Shown here piece after piece: positions 53,136 through 63,258 of a stretch of DNA of 64,000 bases; position 1 is the stretch's first letter, and each line of letters opens with the position of its first letter. The stretch is from positions 1,302,001-1,366,000 of the forward strand of contig JADJTM010000002.1 of assembly GCA_016711205.1 (NCBI GenBank), read 5' to 3'. The notes below the pieces were generated by a model, which saw only the letters and a program-made list of their open reading frames with translations, was not told the origin of the DNA and made no database searches. Origin of the DNA: Micropruina sp. GTDB taxonomy: Bacteria > Actinomycetota > Actinomycetes > Propionibacteriales > Propionibacteriaceae. The translations under genes and the position numbers were made by a program.

Positions 53136-54620
53136 ATGGCTGACATCTCGGTCCGCCTGGCCGGGCTGCTGCCCGGGGCGGGTGACTTGGCCGTCACCGG
53201 GGTGAGCCTCGACTCGCGCCGGGTACGTCCCGGTGAGTTGTACGCGGCCCTGCCGGGCCAGCACACCCACGGGGCCCGGTTCGCGCGCGACGCGGCCGCC
53301 CGCGGGGCGGTGGCGGTGCTCACCGACGCCGAGGGTCGCGCGCTGGCCGGTGACCTGCTGCCGGTGATCGTGGTGGACGATCCGCGGGTCGCGCTGGCCG
53401 AGGTCGCCGCCGCTGTGCACGGTCGGCCGGCCTCGACGATGCGCATGTTCGGCATCACCGGCACCAACGGCAAGACCAGCACCATGTTCCTGCTCGAAGC
53501 CGCGCTGGACGCGCTCGGCGAGCGCGTCGGAACCCTGGGCACCATCGGCTTCCGGGTGGCCGGCCGGCAGTTGGCCCGCAGCCGCTCCACCATCACCACC
53601 CCCGAGGCGCCCGACCTGCAGGCCCTGCTGGCCGAGTTGCGCGACGCGCGCTGCAGCAGCGTCGCGATGGAGGTGTCGTCGCACGCCCTCGCGTTGCACC
53701 GGGTGGCGGGCATCACCTTCGACGTGGCCGGCTTCACCCAGTTCGGCCGCGACCACCTGGAGTTCCACCACACCCTGCAGAACTACTTCGAGGCCAAGTC
53801 CAGGCTGTTCCTGGACGGCCGGGCGCGCGCCTGCGTGGTGAACACCGACGACGAGTGGGGACGCCGGCTGGCCGCGCTGATCCGCGCCCAGGGCACGCCA
53901 CTGCTCACCACCGGCGGCGCCGCCGACGCGGACGTGCGGCTGGTCGGCTTCAGCACCGACGCGGAGCAGCGCAGCCTGGTGACCGCAGCCACCCCGGCCG
54001 GCGAGCTGCGGTTCGCCCTCGGCATCCTCGGCGACTTCAACGTCCGCAACGCACTGACCGCCCTGGCGATGGTGCACGCCGCCGGCCTGGACGTCGCCCG
54101 GGCCGCCACCGGCCTGGCCGACGCGTTCGTGCCCGGACGCATGCAGCGCGTCCGGCTCGGCGACGGGGCGCCGCGGGTGCTGGTCGACTTCGCCCACACA
54201 CCCGAGGCGGTGACCGCCGCGCTGGCCGGGCTGCCCCGGCCCCGGATCGTCGTGCTGGGGGCAGGCGGCGACCGCGACCCCGGCAAGCGCGAACCGATGG
54301 GGGCCGCCGCGGCCGCGCACGCCGAACTGGTGATCGTCACCGACGACAACCCCCGTTCGGAGCCTCCGCAGTCGATTCGCGACCGGGTGCTGGCGGGTGC
54401 CCGGGCGCAGGGTGGCGCGGAGGTGCTGGACGGCGGTGACCGCCGCTCCGCGCTCGCGCTCGCGCTGCGCCGGGCCACCCCCGACACCTGGGTGGCGGTG
54501 CTCGGCAAGGGCCACGAGAGCGGCCAGGAGATCGCGGGCGTGATCAGTCCGTTCGACGATGTCGCGGTTGTCCGCCAGGAGTGGCAGGGTGTCCGCGGGG
54601 GGAGCAACGACGGTGCGTGA
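53136..54620 (+). CDS. murE: UDP-MurNAc-L-Ala-D-Glu ligase, MurE (DAP type)
   Basis: A 494-residue Mur ligase adding the third stem residue. ATP loop GTNGKTSTMF, then TTPEAPDLQALL, EVSSHALALHRV with the carbamoyl-lysine region downstream, and DNPRSEPP near 400; DNPR is the usual signature for diaminopimelate use, which fits DAP-type peptidoglycan. Follows ftsI by 14 nt. Confidence 0.95.
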   Translation: MADISVRLAGLLPGAGDLAVTGVSLDSRRVRPGELYAALPGQHTHGARFARDAAARGAVAVLTDAEGRALAGDLLPVIVVDDPRVALAEVAAAVHGRPASTMRMFGITGTNGKTSTMFLLEAALDALGERVGTLGTIGFRVAGRQLARSRSTITTPEAPDLQALLAELRDARCSSVAMEVSSHALALHRVAGITFDVAGFTQFGRDHLEFHHTLQNYFEAKSRLFLDGRARACVVNTDDEWGRRLAALIRAQGTPLLTTGGAADADVRLVGFSTDAEQRSLVTAATPAGELRFALGILGDFNVRNALTALAMVHAAGLDVARAATGLADAFVPGRMQRVRLGDGAPRVLVDFAHTPEAVTAALAGLPRPRIVVLGAGGDRDPGKREPMGAAAAAHAELVIVTDDNPRSEPPQSIRDRVLAGARAQGGAEVLDGGDRRSALALALRRATPDTWVAVLGKGHESGQEIAGVISPFDDVAVVRQEWQGVRGGSNDGA

Positions 54621-56022
54621 ACGAAGTATTCGGCAGGTGGCGAGCCTGATCGGGGCCGCCGATCCCGGCGCGGAGGCTGTCGCCGGGCCCGACGTGGTGG
54701 TCGATTCCAGGCTCGCCACGCCGGGCGCGGTGTTCGTCGCGCTGCCCGGCGAGCACGTCGACGGCCACGACTTCATCGCCGCCGCGGCGGCCGGGGGAGC
54801 GTCGGCGACGGTGTGCACCCGGGTCACCGACGCGCCGATCGTCCACCTGGTGGTGCCGGACGCGCTGCAGGGCCTGACCGACCTGGCCCGGGGGGTGGTC
54901 GCCGAGGCCAAGGCCGAGGGACTGTGCTGCGTGGCCGTGACCGGGTCGTCCGGCAAGACCAGCACCAAGGACCTGCTCGGCCAGGTGCTGGCCGCGCACG
55001 CAGCCACGGTCAGCCCGCAGGGTTCGTTCAACAACGAGATCGGTGTGCCGCTGACAGCGCTGCGGGTCGGCGCCGCGACCCGCTACCTGGTCAGCGAGAT
55101 GGGTGCCCGCGGCCGCGGCCACATCGCCTGGCTGTGCGGCATCGTCCCGCCCGATGTGGGGCTGGTGCTCAACGTCGGCCACGCCCACCTGGGCGAGTTC
55201 GGTTCCGTCCAGGCCATCGCGCAGGCCAAGGGCGAAGTGGTCGAGGCCCTCACCCCACAGGGTTGGGCGGTGCTGAACGCCGACGACCCACTGGTCCTTA
55301 CCATGGCCGGGCGCACCAGCGCCCGCCCGGCACTGTTCTCGCTGACCGGCGAGCCGGGCGGCGGCGAGCTGCGGGTCTGGGCCGAGCAGGTCGAGGCCGA
55401 TGAGTTGCAACGCCACTCGTTCACGCTGCGCAGCGCCGGCGCGCAGAGCGCCGCCGAGCGGGTCAGCCTGCAGGGTCCGGGACGACACCAGGTGGCCAAC
55501 GCGCTGGCCGCGGCCACCGTCGGGCTGGCACTCGGGCTGCCCGCGGCCGGCATCGCGGCGACCCTCAGCGCCGCCGTCGCCCAGTCGGCCTGGCGCATGC
55601 AGCTGATGCCCCGCGCCGACGGCGTGCTGGTGATCAACGACGCCTACAACGCCAACCCCGACTCGATGCGGGCAGCGCTGACCACGGTGGCCGCCATGCG
55701 CAGGCCCGGCGGACGGCTGGTGGCCGTGCTCGGCGACATGCTCGAACTGGGTGCGGCGGCCGCGTCCGAGCATGAGAGCGTGGGACAGTTGGCCGCGGGC
55801 CTCGGCTTCGAGGTGATCGCGGTGGGCGCCCTGGCCGACGAGATCGCTCGCGGGGTACGGCGTGGCTTTGGCACAGTGACCACAGTGCGTGATGGTGAGG
55901 AGGCGGTGAGCGTGGCGGGTAGAAGCCTGCAGCCGTCGGACGTGGTGGTGGTCAAGGCATCGCGCGGACTGGCCCTCGACCGGGTCGCCGATGCGCTGGC
56001 CGCGGCGGGTGAGACAGCATGA
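54613..56022 (+). CDS. murF: UDP-MurNAc-tripeptide D-Ala-D-Ala ligase
   Basis: A 469-residue Mur ligase completing the pentapeptide. GSSGKTSTKDLLGQVL is the ATP loop; NNEIGVPLTAL, NVGHAHLGEFGS and INDAYNANPDSMRAAL are typical. GTG at 54613 (VRERSIRQV) overlaps the end of murE. An earlier in-frame start at 54559 would overlap murE much more and is rejected. Confidence 0.95.
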   Translation: MRERSIRQVASLIGAADPGAEAVAGPDVVVDSRLATPGAVFVALPGEHVDGHDFIAAAAAGGASATVCTRVTDAPIVHLVVPDALQGLTDLARGVVAEAKAEGLCCVAVTGSSGKTSTKDLLGQVLAAHAATVSPQGSFNNEIGVPLTALRVGAATRYLVSEMGARGRGHIAWLCGIVPPDVGLVLNVGHAHLGEFGSVQAIAQAKGEVVEALTPQGWAVLNADDPLVLTMAGRTSARPALFSLTGEPGGGELRVWAEQVEADELQRHSFTLRSAGAQSAAERVSLQGPGRHQVANALAAATVGLALGLPAAGIAATLSAAVAQSAWRMQLMPRADGVLVINDAYNANPDSMRAALTTVAAMRRPGGRLVAVLGDMLELGAAAASEHESVGQLAAGLGFEVIAVGALADEIARGVRRGFGTVTTVRDGEEAVSVAGRSLQPSDVVVVKASRGLALDRVADALAAAGETA

Positions 56023-57092
56023 GAAGCATTCTGCTGGCCGGCGGTCTCGCTCTGATCGGCACCCTGCTGGGCACCCGGTTCGCCATTCGGGTGCTGGTCA
56101 AGAACGGCTACGGCCAGTTCATCCGCGACGACGGTCCCACCTCGCACCACACCAAGCGCGGCACCCCCACCATGGGCGGCATCGTGATCATCGGTTCGGT
56201 GATCTTCGCCTACGCGGTGGCCCACCTGATCACCTGGTCGCCGCCGACGGCGTCCGGGCTGCTGGTGCTCTACCTGGTCACCGGGCTGGGCCTGGTCGGT
56301 TTCGCCGACGACTGGATCAAGATCTCCAAGGCCCGATCCCTGGGGCTGAGCAGCCGGGCCAAGCTGATCGGCCAGGGCGCGGTCGGGGTGTCGTTCGCCA
56401 TCCTGTCCTTCCAGTTCCCGGACGACCAGGGCATCACCCCGGCCAGCAACGCCATCTCGTTCCTGCGCGACATCAGCTGGCTGCAGCTGCCGATCTGGCT
56501 GGCCGTGATCTGGATCGTGCTGATCATCGCCTCCTGGTCGAACGCGGCCAACCTGGCCGACGGCCTGGACGGGCTCGCCACCGGTGCGGCGGCCATGGTG
56601 TTCGCCGCCTACGGGGTGGTGAACATCTGGCAGAACAACCAGGACTGTTCGACGTCGTCCACCTGGAGTCCGCAGTGCTACTGGGTACGCGACCCTCGTG
56701 ACCTGGCGTTGGTCTCGCTGGCCCTGGCCGGGGCCTGCTTCGGCTTTCTGTGGTGGAACGCCAGCCCGGCCAAGATCTTCATGGGCGACACCGGTTCGCT
56801 GGCCATCGGGGGCGGCTTCGCGGCGCTGTCGGTGTTCACCCGCACCGAACTGCTGATGATGATCATCGCCGGACTGTTCGTGTTGATCACCATGTCGGTG
56901 GTGCTGCAGGTCGGCTGGTTCAAGCTGAGCAAGGGCAAGCGGCTGTTCAAGATGGCGCCGCTGCACCACCATTTCGAGCTGCTCGGCTGGGCGCAGATCA
57001 CGGTGGTGATCCGGTTCTGGATCTTCTGTGGCCTGTGCGTCGCGCTCGGGCTGGGCATCTTCTACGCGGAATGGACGGTGGGTCTGCCGTGA
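56019..57092 (+). CDS. mraY: phospho-MurNAc-pentapeptide transferase
   Basis: A 357-residue, ten-helix membrane enzyme making lipid I. SHHTKRGTPTMGGI, GFADDWIKISK with paired Asp, NAANLADGLDGLATG, FMGDTGSLAIGG and LHHHFELLGW are all present, with the catalytic Asp and His residues intact. ATGA overlap with murF. Confidence 0.97.
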   Translation: MRSILLAGGLALIGTLLGTRFAIRVLVKNGYGQFIRDDGPTSHHTKRGTPTMGGIVIIGSVIFAYAVAHLITWSPPTASGLLVLYLVTGLGLVGFADDWIKISKARSLGLSSRAKLIGQGAVGVSFAILSFQFPDDQGITPASNAISFLRDISWLQLPIWLAVIWIVLIIASWSNAANLADGLDGLATGAAAMVFAAYGVVNIWQNNQDCSTSSTWSPQCYWVRDPRDLALVSLALAGACFGFLWWNASPAKIFMGDTGSLAIGGGFAALSVFTRTELLMMIIAGLFVLITMSVVLQVGWFKLSKGKRLFKMAPLHHHFELLGWAQITVVIRFWIFCGLCVALGLGIFYAEWTVGLP

Positions 57093-58579
57093 TCGACTGG
57101 TTGACGAACGCCGACCGGCTCTCACCCTGGCCGGAGGCGACCGTGCTGGTCGCCGGCCTGGCGGCGTCCGGCTACGCGGCGGCGGACGGGCTGCTCGAAC
57201 TGGGCGCGAGGGTGATCGTGGTGGACGAGTCCGACGCCCTTGCGACAAAGGAGCGGGCGGCGATCCTGACCCAACTGGACGCCCAGGTGCGCATCGGCAA
57301 GGGCGCCACCGCCGAGCTGCCGCCGGGCGTCGACCTGGTGGTCACCTCGCCGGGCTGGCCGCCGCGGGCCCCGCTGCTGGCCCAGGCGCGCGAGCGCGGG
57401 GTGCCGATCTGGGCCGAGGTCGAGCTGGCGTGGCGCATGATGCACCCCGACCGGGTGGTGCCCTGGCTGGCGGTCACCGGCACCAACGGCAAGACCACCA
57501 CCACCGACATGCTGGGCTCGATCCTGGCCGCCGCCGGACTGAGCGTGGCCAAGGTGGGCAACATCGGCCGTCCGATCGTCGAGGCGATTCTGGACGAGGT
57601 CGACTACGACGTGTTCGCGGTCGAACTGTCCGCGTTCCAGCTGCACCACTGCTACTCGCTGGCGCTGCACTCGGCGGCGGTGATGAACCTGCAGCCCGAT
57701 CACCTGGAGTGGTACGGCGATCCGGCCGAATGGGGCAGCACCGCGCCCGACGGCATCACCGCCTACACCGCCGACAAGGCGCGGATCTACGAGCGGGTCA
57801 CCCACAGCTGCGTCTACAACGTGGCCGATGAGACCACCCGGCGCATGGTCGAGCAGGCCGAGGTCACCGAGGGCGCCCGCGCGATCGGGTTCACCCTCGG
57901 CACCCCGGCGGTCTCGATGCTCGGCGTGGTGGACGACCTGCTGGTCGACCGGGCCTTCATCGACCAGCGCCGCGACTCGGCGTTGGAGTTGGCCAACGTC
58001 TCCGACGTGCGGCCGTTCGCCCCGCACAACGTCGAGAACGCGCTGGCCGCGGCCGCCCTGGCCCGGTCGTTCGGGGTGCCCGCCACGGCTGTCCGGGACG
58101 GGCTGCGCACCCTGGTGCTGGGCGACCACCGCATCCAGACCGTCGCCGAGCACGACGGCATCCGTTTCGTGGACGACTCCAAGGCCACCAACCCGCACGC
58201 CGCGGCGGCGTCCATGCGCGCCTTCGACTCGATCGTCTGGATCGCGGGCGGACAGGCCAAGGGCACCACCTTCGATGAGCTGGTGCAGACCTACGCCGAC
58301 CGGATCCGGGCGGTGGTGCTGCTGGGCATCGATCGGCAGGTGATCGCCGACGCACTCGCCCGACACGCGCCGCAGATCCCCGTCACCGTGATCGATTCCA
58401 CCGACACTGGAGCGATGGCTCAGGCGGTCACGGCCGCACGACGCTACGCCGGTCCCGGCGACGTCGTGTTGCTCGCCCCCGGCTGCGCCAGCTTGGACAT
58501 GTTCAACGGCTATGACGCGCGAGGGTTGGCGTTCTCACGCGCAGCGCAGGCGATCACCGGGGCCGACCAGGAGGGCTGA
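57089..58579 (+). CDS. murD: UDP-MurNAc-L-Ala D-Glu ligase
   Basis: A 496-residue Mur ligase adding D-glutamate. It starts at GTG overlapping the mraY stop. VLVAGLAASGYAAADGLLEL forms the N-terminal nucleotide fold, GTNGKTTTTDMLGSIL the ATP loop, and ELSAFQLHHCYSL, DDSKATNPHAAAASM and LLAPGCASLDMFNGY are diagnostic. Confidence 0.95.
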   Translation: MIDWLTNADRLSPWPEATVLVAGLAASGYAAADGLLELGARVIVVDESDALATKERAAILTQLDAQVRIGKGATAELPPGVDLVVTSPGWPPRAPLLAQARERGVPIWAEVELAWRMMHPDRVVPWLAVTGTNGKTTTTDMLGSILAAAGLSVAKVGNIGRPIVEAILDEVDYDVFAVELSAFQLHHCYSLALHSAAVMNLQPDHLEWYGDPAEWGSTAPDGITAYTADKARIYERVTHSCVYNVADETTRRMVEQAEVTEGARAIGFTLGTPAVSMLGVVDDLLVDRAFIDQRRDSALELANVSDVRPFAPHNVENALAAAALARSFGVPATAVRDGLRTLVLGDHRIQTVAEHDGIRFVDDSKATNPHAAAASMRAFDSIVWIAGGQAKGTTFDELVQTYADRIRAVVLLGIDRQVIADALARHAPQIPVTVIDSTDTGAMAQAVTAARRYAGPGDVVLLAPGCASLDMFNGYDARGLAFSRAAQAITGADQEG

Positions 58580-58584
58580 CAGCA

Positions 58585-59846
58585 GTGGCGATTCTCGACT
58601 CCGCGCTGGATCAGAAGAAGGCCACCGCAGCCGCCGACCGTCGCCGCCGCACCTCGCTGATCTCCGGGGCGCTGGCCCACCCGCGGGCCAGTTACTACCT
58701 GGTGCTGGTGCCCACCGTGCTGCTGCTGGCCTGGGCATGATGATGGTGCTGTCGGCCTCGAGCGTGCTGGGCAGCGTCCGCTTCGACGACCCCTACTACT
58801 TCGTCAAGCGGCAGGTCTTCTTTCTGATGGTCGGCGGCCTGGCCGCGTACGTGCTCTCCAAGTGCGACACCCGCACCTTGCGCATTCTGGGCTGGGTGCT
58901 GGTGATCGTCTCGCTCGGCCTGCAGATCCTGACCTTCACCCCGCTCGGCTGGGGCGAGGCCAAGGGCAACCGCAACTGGGTGCAGTTCGGCACCTCGTTC
59001 TTCCGCATCCAGCCCTCCGAACTCGCCAAGCTGGCGATCATCGTGTGGGGTGCCGACCTGCTGGCCCGCAAGCAGAAGCTGCTCGACCAGCCCAAGCACC
59101 TGCTGATCCCGTTTCTTCCGGTCTCGGCGCTGCTGATCTGCCTGGTGGTGCTCAACCGAGACCTGGGCACCGGCATGGTGATGGGCGCCATCGTGATGGC
59201 GATGCTGTGGCACGTCGGGGCGTCCTGGCGCATGCTGGCCTCGATCGCCGGCGGCGTGGTCGTCGTGGTGGTGGCGCTGATCGCCACCTCGATGAACCGG
59301 GTGGACCGGATCCTCGGCTTCTTCAACGCCGACCACGACGTGATGGGCGTCAACCTGCAGCCGCTGCGCGGCGTGTTCGCGTTGGCGTCCGGGGGCTGGT
59401 GGGGCCTGGGGCTGGGAGCGTCGCGGCAGAAGTGGGGCTCGCTGGCCGAGGCGCACACCGACTACGTGCTGGCCATCGTCGGCGAAGAACTCGGGCTGAT
59501 CGGCACGCTGGTGGTGCTCGGCCTGTTCCTGGTGCTGGGCTACGCCGGCTTCCGCATCGCGCTGCGCTCCGACATCGTGTTCTGCCAATACATGTCCGCG
59601 GCGATCACCGCGTGGCTGATGATTCAGGCGCTGGTCAACATCATGGTGGTGCTGCGCATGATCCCGGTGTTCGGCGTCACGCTGCCGCTGCTGTCGTACG
59701 GCGGGTCCGGCCTGATGGCCAACCTGGCGGCGATCGGCATGCTGCTGGCCTGCGCCAAGCTCGAACCGCAGGCCCGTAAGCTGGCCGAACGCAAGTCGCG
59801 CAAGGGCGCTCCCGCGGTCACCGTGGTCGAGTCGCACCGCGCCTAG
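58585..59846 (+). CDS. ftsW: FtsW lipid II polymerase, with a one-base frameshift in this sequence
   Basis: A SEDS-family glycosyltransferase for septal peptidoglycan. From GTG 58585 one frame gives the expected N-terminus (VAILDSALDQKK; HPRASYYLVLVPTVLLL) but stops at TGA 58738-58740. A second frame continues with MMMVLSASSVLGS and runs to 59846 with FGTSFFRIQPSELAKL, PLRGVFALASGGWWGLGLGA and PLLSYGGSGLMANLAAI. One extra base near 58729-58731 (CTGGCCTGG to CTGGCCCTGG) would join them as LLLALGMMMVLS. A downstream ATG at 58737 would lack the first membrane segment. Confidence 0.85.
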
Positions 59847-59853
59847 GAGAGCC

Positions 59854-60951
59854 ATGGTTTCCGTCGTGCTGGCCGGGGGAGGTACCGCCGGCCACACCTC
59901 GCCGCTGATCGCGACCGCCGAGCGGATCGTCGAGCGCGACCCGTCCGGAACGGTGGTGGCGGTGGGTACCGCACGCGGTCTCGAGACCGACGTGGTGCCG
60001 GCCGCCGGGCTGCGGCTCGAACTGATTCCGCCGGTGCCGCTGCCGCGCAGGGTGAGCCTCGAACTGTTCGCCGTGCCGTGGCGGCTGGCGGCCTCGGTGC
60101 GTCAGGCCCGGCGACTGTTGAAACGCGAGGGCGCCCAGGTGGCTGTCGGCTTCGGCGGTTACGTGTCCCTGCCGGTCTATCTGGCCGCCAAGAGCATGGG
60201 TGTTCCGGTGGTGATCCACGAGCAGAACCTGCTGCCGGGGCTGGCCAACCGGGTCGCCGCCCGGTTCGCCTCGGTGGTCGCGGTGTCGTTTCCCGACACC
60301 CCGCTGGCGCACGCCCGCTACCTGGGCCTGCCGGTGCGCCGCAGCATCGCCGAGCTCGACGTCGCCGCGCGCCGGTCGGCCGCCCGGCGCTCGTTCGGGC
60401 TCGACCCCGACCGGGCGACCCTGCTGGTCTCGGGCGGTTCGCAGGGGGCCCAGAGCATCAACGCGGCGACGGACGGTGCGCGCGCGGCCATCCTGGCCGC
60501 CGGCATCCAGATCCTGCACGTGCTCGGGCCCAAGAACGTCACCGACGCGCACGTGCCGATCACCGATCCGGCCGGCGGCGCGGCCTACGTGCCGGTCGGC
60601 TACGTCGCCGCCATGGAGGACGCGTACGCGGCCGCCGACCTGATGGTCGGACGCGCCGGCGCCGGCACCGTGATGGAGACCGCGACGGTCGGCCTGCCGG
60701 TGATCTTCGTGCCGTTCCCGCACGGCAACGGCGAGCAGGCCCGCAACGCGGAGTTTCTGGTGCAGGGGGGTGCCGGCATCAGAATCGACAACGCCGACTT
60801 CGACGCCGAGCGCATGACTGCCGAAGTGCTGGCGTTGTTCGACAACCCGCAGGCGCTGCCTGCGATGCGCGCCGCGACCCGCGATCTGGTGCCGGCCGAC
60901 GCGGCCGGCGAACTGGCCGACCTGGTGCTGCAGGCAGCGGAGAGGGGCTGA
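59854..60951 (+). CDS. murG: MurG, lipid II-forming GlcNAc transferase
   Basis: A 365-residue GT28 enzyme. VLAGGGTAGHTSPLIATAER is the N-terminal signature; VGFGGYVSLPVYLAAK, IHEQNLLPGLANR, VSGGSQGAQSIN and VGRAGAGTVMETATVGLPVI complete the acceptor and UDP-GlcNAc sites. It follows ftsW by 7 nt with AGGAGAG upstream. Confidence 0.97.
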   Translation: MVSVVLAGGGTAGHTSPLIATAERIVERDPSGTVVAVGTARGLETDVVPAAGLRLELIPPVPLPRRVSLELFAVPWRLAASVRQARRLLKREGAQVAVGFGGYVSLPVYLAAKSMGVPVVIHEQNLLPGLANRVAARFASVVAVSFPDTPLAHARYLGLPVRRSIAELDVAARRSAARRSFGLDPDRATLLVSGGSQGAQSINAATDGARAAILAAGIQILHVLGPKNVTDAHVPITDPAGGAAYVPVGYVAAMEDAYAAADLMVGRAGAGTVMETATVGLPVIFVPFPHGNGEQARNAEFLVQGGAGIRIDNADFDAERMTAEVLALFDNPQALPAMRAATRDLVPADAAGELADLVLQAAERG

Positions 60952-60952
60952 G

Positions 60953-62359
60953 ATGGGTCTGGTCGAATCGGTGCCGCTGGTCGGTCTCGACGAGGTCGGC
61001 GCGGTGCACTTCATCGCGATCGGCGGCTCGGGCATGAGCGGCATCGCCGCGGCCTACGCCGACGCGGGGGTGCGCGTCTCGGGCAGCGACGATCGCGACA
61101 CCGCCTACCTGGTGCCGTTGCGCGAACGGGGCATCACGGTGTTCATCGGCCACGAAGCCGACCACCTGGGCGATGCCGACACGGTGATCTACTCCTCGGC
61201 GATCCCCGACAGCAACGTCGAGTTGGTGCAGGCGCGCCGGCGCGGGCTGCGGGTGTGGCACCGCAGCGCCGGCCTGGGTGCCCTGATGCTGGGCCGTCGC
61301 GGGGTCGCCGTTACCGGCACCCACGGCAAGACCACCACCACCGGCATGACAGCCGAGATGCTCGCGGTGATCGGCCTGCGGCCCTCGTACGTGATCGGCT
61401 CGGCGCTCTCCAGCAGCCACAAGAGCGCCGAACTGGGCGACGGCGACGTCTTCGTGGTCGAGGCGGACGAGTCCGACGCGTCCTTTCTGCAGTACCCGGC
61501 CGAGGTGGTGGCGATCACCAACATCGAGGTCGACCATCTCGACAACTGGGGCACCGCCGAGAACTACTTCCAGGGCTTCGTCCAGCTGTCGCGGCAGCCG
61601 ACCGTGCGCACCGTGGTGCTCTCGGCGGACGATGCCGGCACCCGGCGGCTGCGGCCGCTGATCGAGGGTGGGGGTCGCCGGGTGATCACCTTCGGCGAGA
61701 GTGCGGACGCCGAGGTCCGGCTGTCGCAGCTGCGGGTGGACATGCCGCAGGCCTCCGCCCAGCTGACCGCACCGGGCGACGACGGCGAACTCCGGCTGAC
61801 GGTTCCGGGCACCTACAACCTGCACAACGCGGCCGCCGCCTACGCCGTCGGGCTCGGGCTGGGTCTGGACGGGCCGACATTGCGCGAGGCGCTCCGGCAC
61901 TTCCGGGGCACCCACCGGCGGTTCAGCTACGTGGGTGACTTCAACGGCGCGGCGATCTTCGACGACTACGCCCATCACCCGACCGAGCTGCGTGAGCTGC
62001 TGAAGGCGGCCCGCAAGCTGACCGGCGGCGGCCGGCTGGTGGTCTGCTTCCAGCCCCACATGTACGCCCGCACCCAGGACTTCCACCGCGAGTTCGGCCA
62101 GGCCCTGGCACTGGCCGACGAGGCGGTGATCCTGGAGCACTACGCCGACCGTGACGTCCCGATCCCCGGCGTCGACGGCGAGCTGCTGATGGCCGATGCG
62201 CGTGCGGCGGGCGCCACCGCGGTCACCTACGTGCCCGATCGGCCGGACGCGGCGCGGGTGCTGGCCGGCGTGATCCGTCCGGGCGATCTGGTGCTCACCG
62301 CCGGCGCGGGCGACGTGGCGAAGGTCGGGCCGCAGGTGGTCGAGGGGCGGTGGCGATGA
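60953..62359 (+). CDS. murC: UDP-MurNAc-L-Ala ligase
   Basis: A 468-residue Mur ligase adding the first L-alanine. FIAIGGSGMSGIAAAYADAG, GTHGKTTTTGMTAEML (ATP loop), EADESDASFL and DDYAHHPTELRELL are diagnostic. One base separates it from murG; its stop overlaps the ftsQ ATG. Confidence 0.96.
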   Translation: MGLVESVPLVGLDEVGAVHFIAIGGSGMSGIAAAYADAGVRVSGSDDRDTAYLVPLRERGITVFIGHEADHLGDADTVIYSSAIPDSNVELVQARRRGLRVWHRSAGLGALMLGRRGVAVTGTHGKTTTTGMTAEMLAVIGLRPSYVIGSALSSSHKSAELGDGDVFVVEADESDASFLQYPAEVVAITNIEVDHLDNWGTAENYFQGFVQLSRQPTVRTVVLSADDAGTRRLRPLIEGGGRRVITFGESADAEVRLSQLRVDMPQASAQLTAPGDDGELRLTVPGTYNLHNAAAAYAVGLGLGLDGPTLREALRHFRGTHRRFSYVGDFNGAAIFDDYAHHPTELRELLKAARKLTGGGRLVVCFQPHMYARTQDFHREFGQALALADEAVILEHYADRDVPIPGVDGELLMADARAAGATAVTYVPDRPDAARVLAGVIRPGDLVLTAGAGDVAKVGPQVVEGRWR

Positions 62360-63078
62360 GCACGACGACACGGGTCAGCGACGCCACCGGCCGGATCACC
62401 CTGCGTCGCCGCCAGGGCCGCCGCCGGCGTTGGCTGGTGATCACCCTCACCGCCGTGGTGGTGGCGCTGCTGGCCGGCGCAGGCTGGCTGGTGCTGGGCT
62501 CGGAGGTGTGGGGCGTGCGCACCGTCGAGGTCACCGGCAACACCCTGGTGAACGCCGACGACGTCCGCCGGCTGGCCGAGGTACCGGCGGGCCGGCCGCT
62601 GGTCAGAGTCGACCTGGACGCGGTCGCCACCCGGGTCGCGGGTCTGCCCCCGGTGCGCGCGGTGCAGGTCGCCCGGGTGTGGCCGAACACGATCAGCATC
62701 CAGATCACCGAGCGCACACCGCTGTACGCGATCGAAACCCCCGGCGGCTACTGGATCGCCGATGAGCAGGGCGTGGTGTTCCGGTCCGCGTCCGACCCCG
62801 GCGACCTGATGGTCGCCTCCGTGCCCAGCGGCGACGCACGGGTGATCCGAGACCTCGGCACCGTGCTGGGGGCGCTTCCGGCCGGCCTGCGGGGCAAGGT
62901 GCAACGGCTCAGCGCCGACTCCGCGGACAGCATCGTGCTGCATCTCTCGGGTGGCACCCGCATCGTGTGGGGCAGCGCTGAGGAGTCTGCGTTGAAGGCC
63001 CAGGTGGTGGTGCCGCTGCTCAAGCAGGACGGCACGGTGTTCGACGTGTCCGCACCGTCCAACCCCACGGTTCGCTGA
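62356..63078 (+). CDS. ftsQ: FtsQ/DivIB division protein
   Basis: A 240-residue bitopic protein with a basic N-terminus, one membrane segment (about residues 27-47) and an extracytoplasmic POTRA domain: VRTVEVTGNTLVNADDVRRL, then VRAVQVARVWPNTISIQITE, and YWIADEQGVVF. It links FtsL/DivIC to the divisome. I use the ATG overlapping the murC stop; a GTG two codons earlier is possible. Confidence 0.92.
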   Translation: MSTTTRVSDATGRITLRRRQGRRRRWLVITLTAVVVALLAGAGWLVLGSEVWGVRTVEVTGNTLVNADDVRRLAEVPAGRPLVRVDLDAVATRVAGLPPVRAVQVARVWPNTISIQITERTPLYAIETPGGYWIADEQGVVFRSASDPGDLMVASVPSGDARVIRDLGTVLGALPAGLRGKVQRLSADSADSIVLHLSGGTRIVWGSAEESALKAQVVVPLLKQDGTVFDVSAPSNPTVR

Positions 63079-63133
63079 TTTTCAAGCAACTCTGAAGTAA
63101 TGGTTGAGGGACGCGCCGAAGAGACCCCCTCCG

Positions 63134-63164
63134 TTGGACGCGGATGATCCCGGCTGCGTAGCCT
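63134..63164 (+). promoter_or_regulatory. putative ftsZ promoter
   Basis: TTGGAC (63134-63139), 19 nt, TAGCCT (63159-63164) in the ftsQ-ftsZ gap, leaving a leader of about 90 nt to ftsZ. It would allow ftsZ expression apart from the dcw operon. Confidence 0.45.
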
Positions 63165-63258
63165 TTGCACCGACGTCAGGAGTTGCCTTCCCCGGTCTAC
63201 ACCGCGACTTGAGACTTAGTTTTCGGCAACCGCAAACACGCTATAGAGGTGGAACTTC

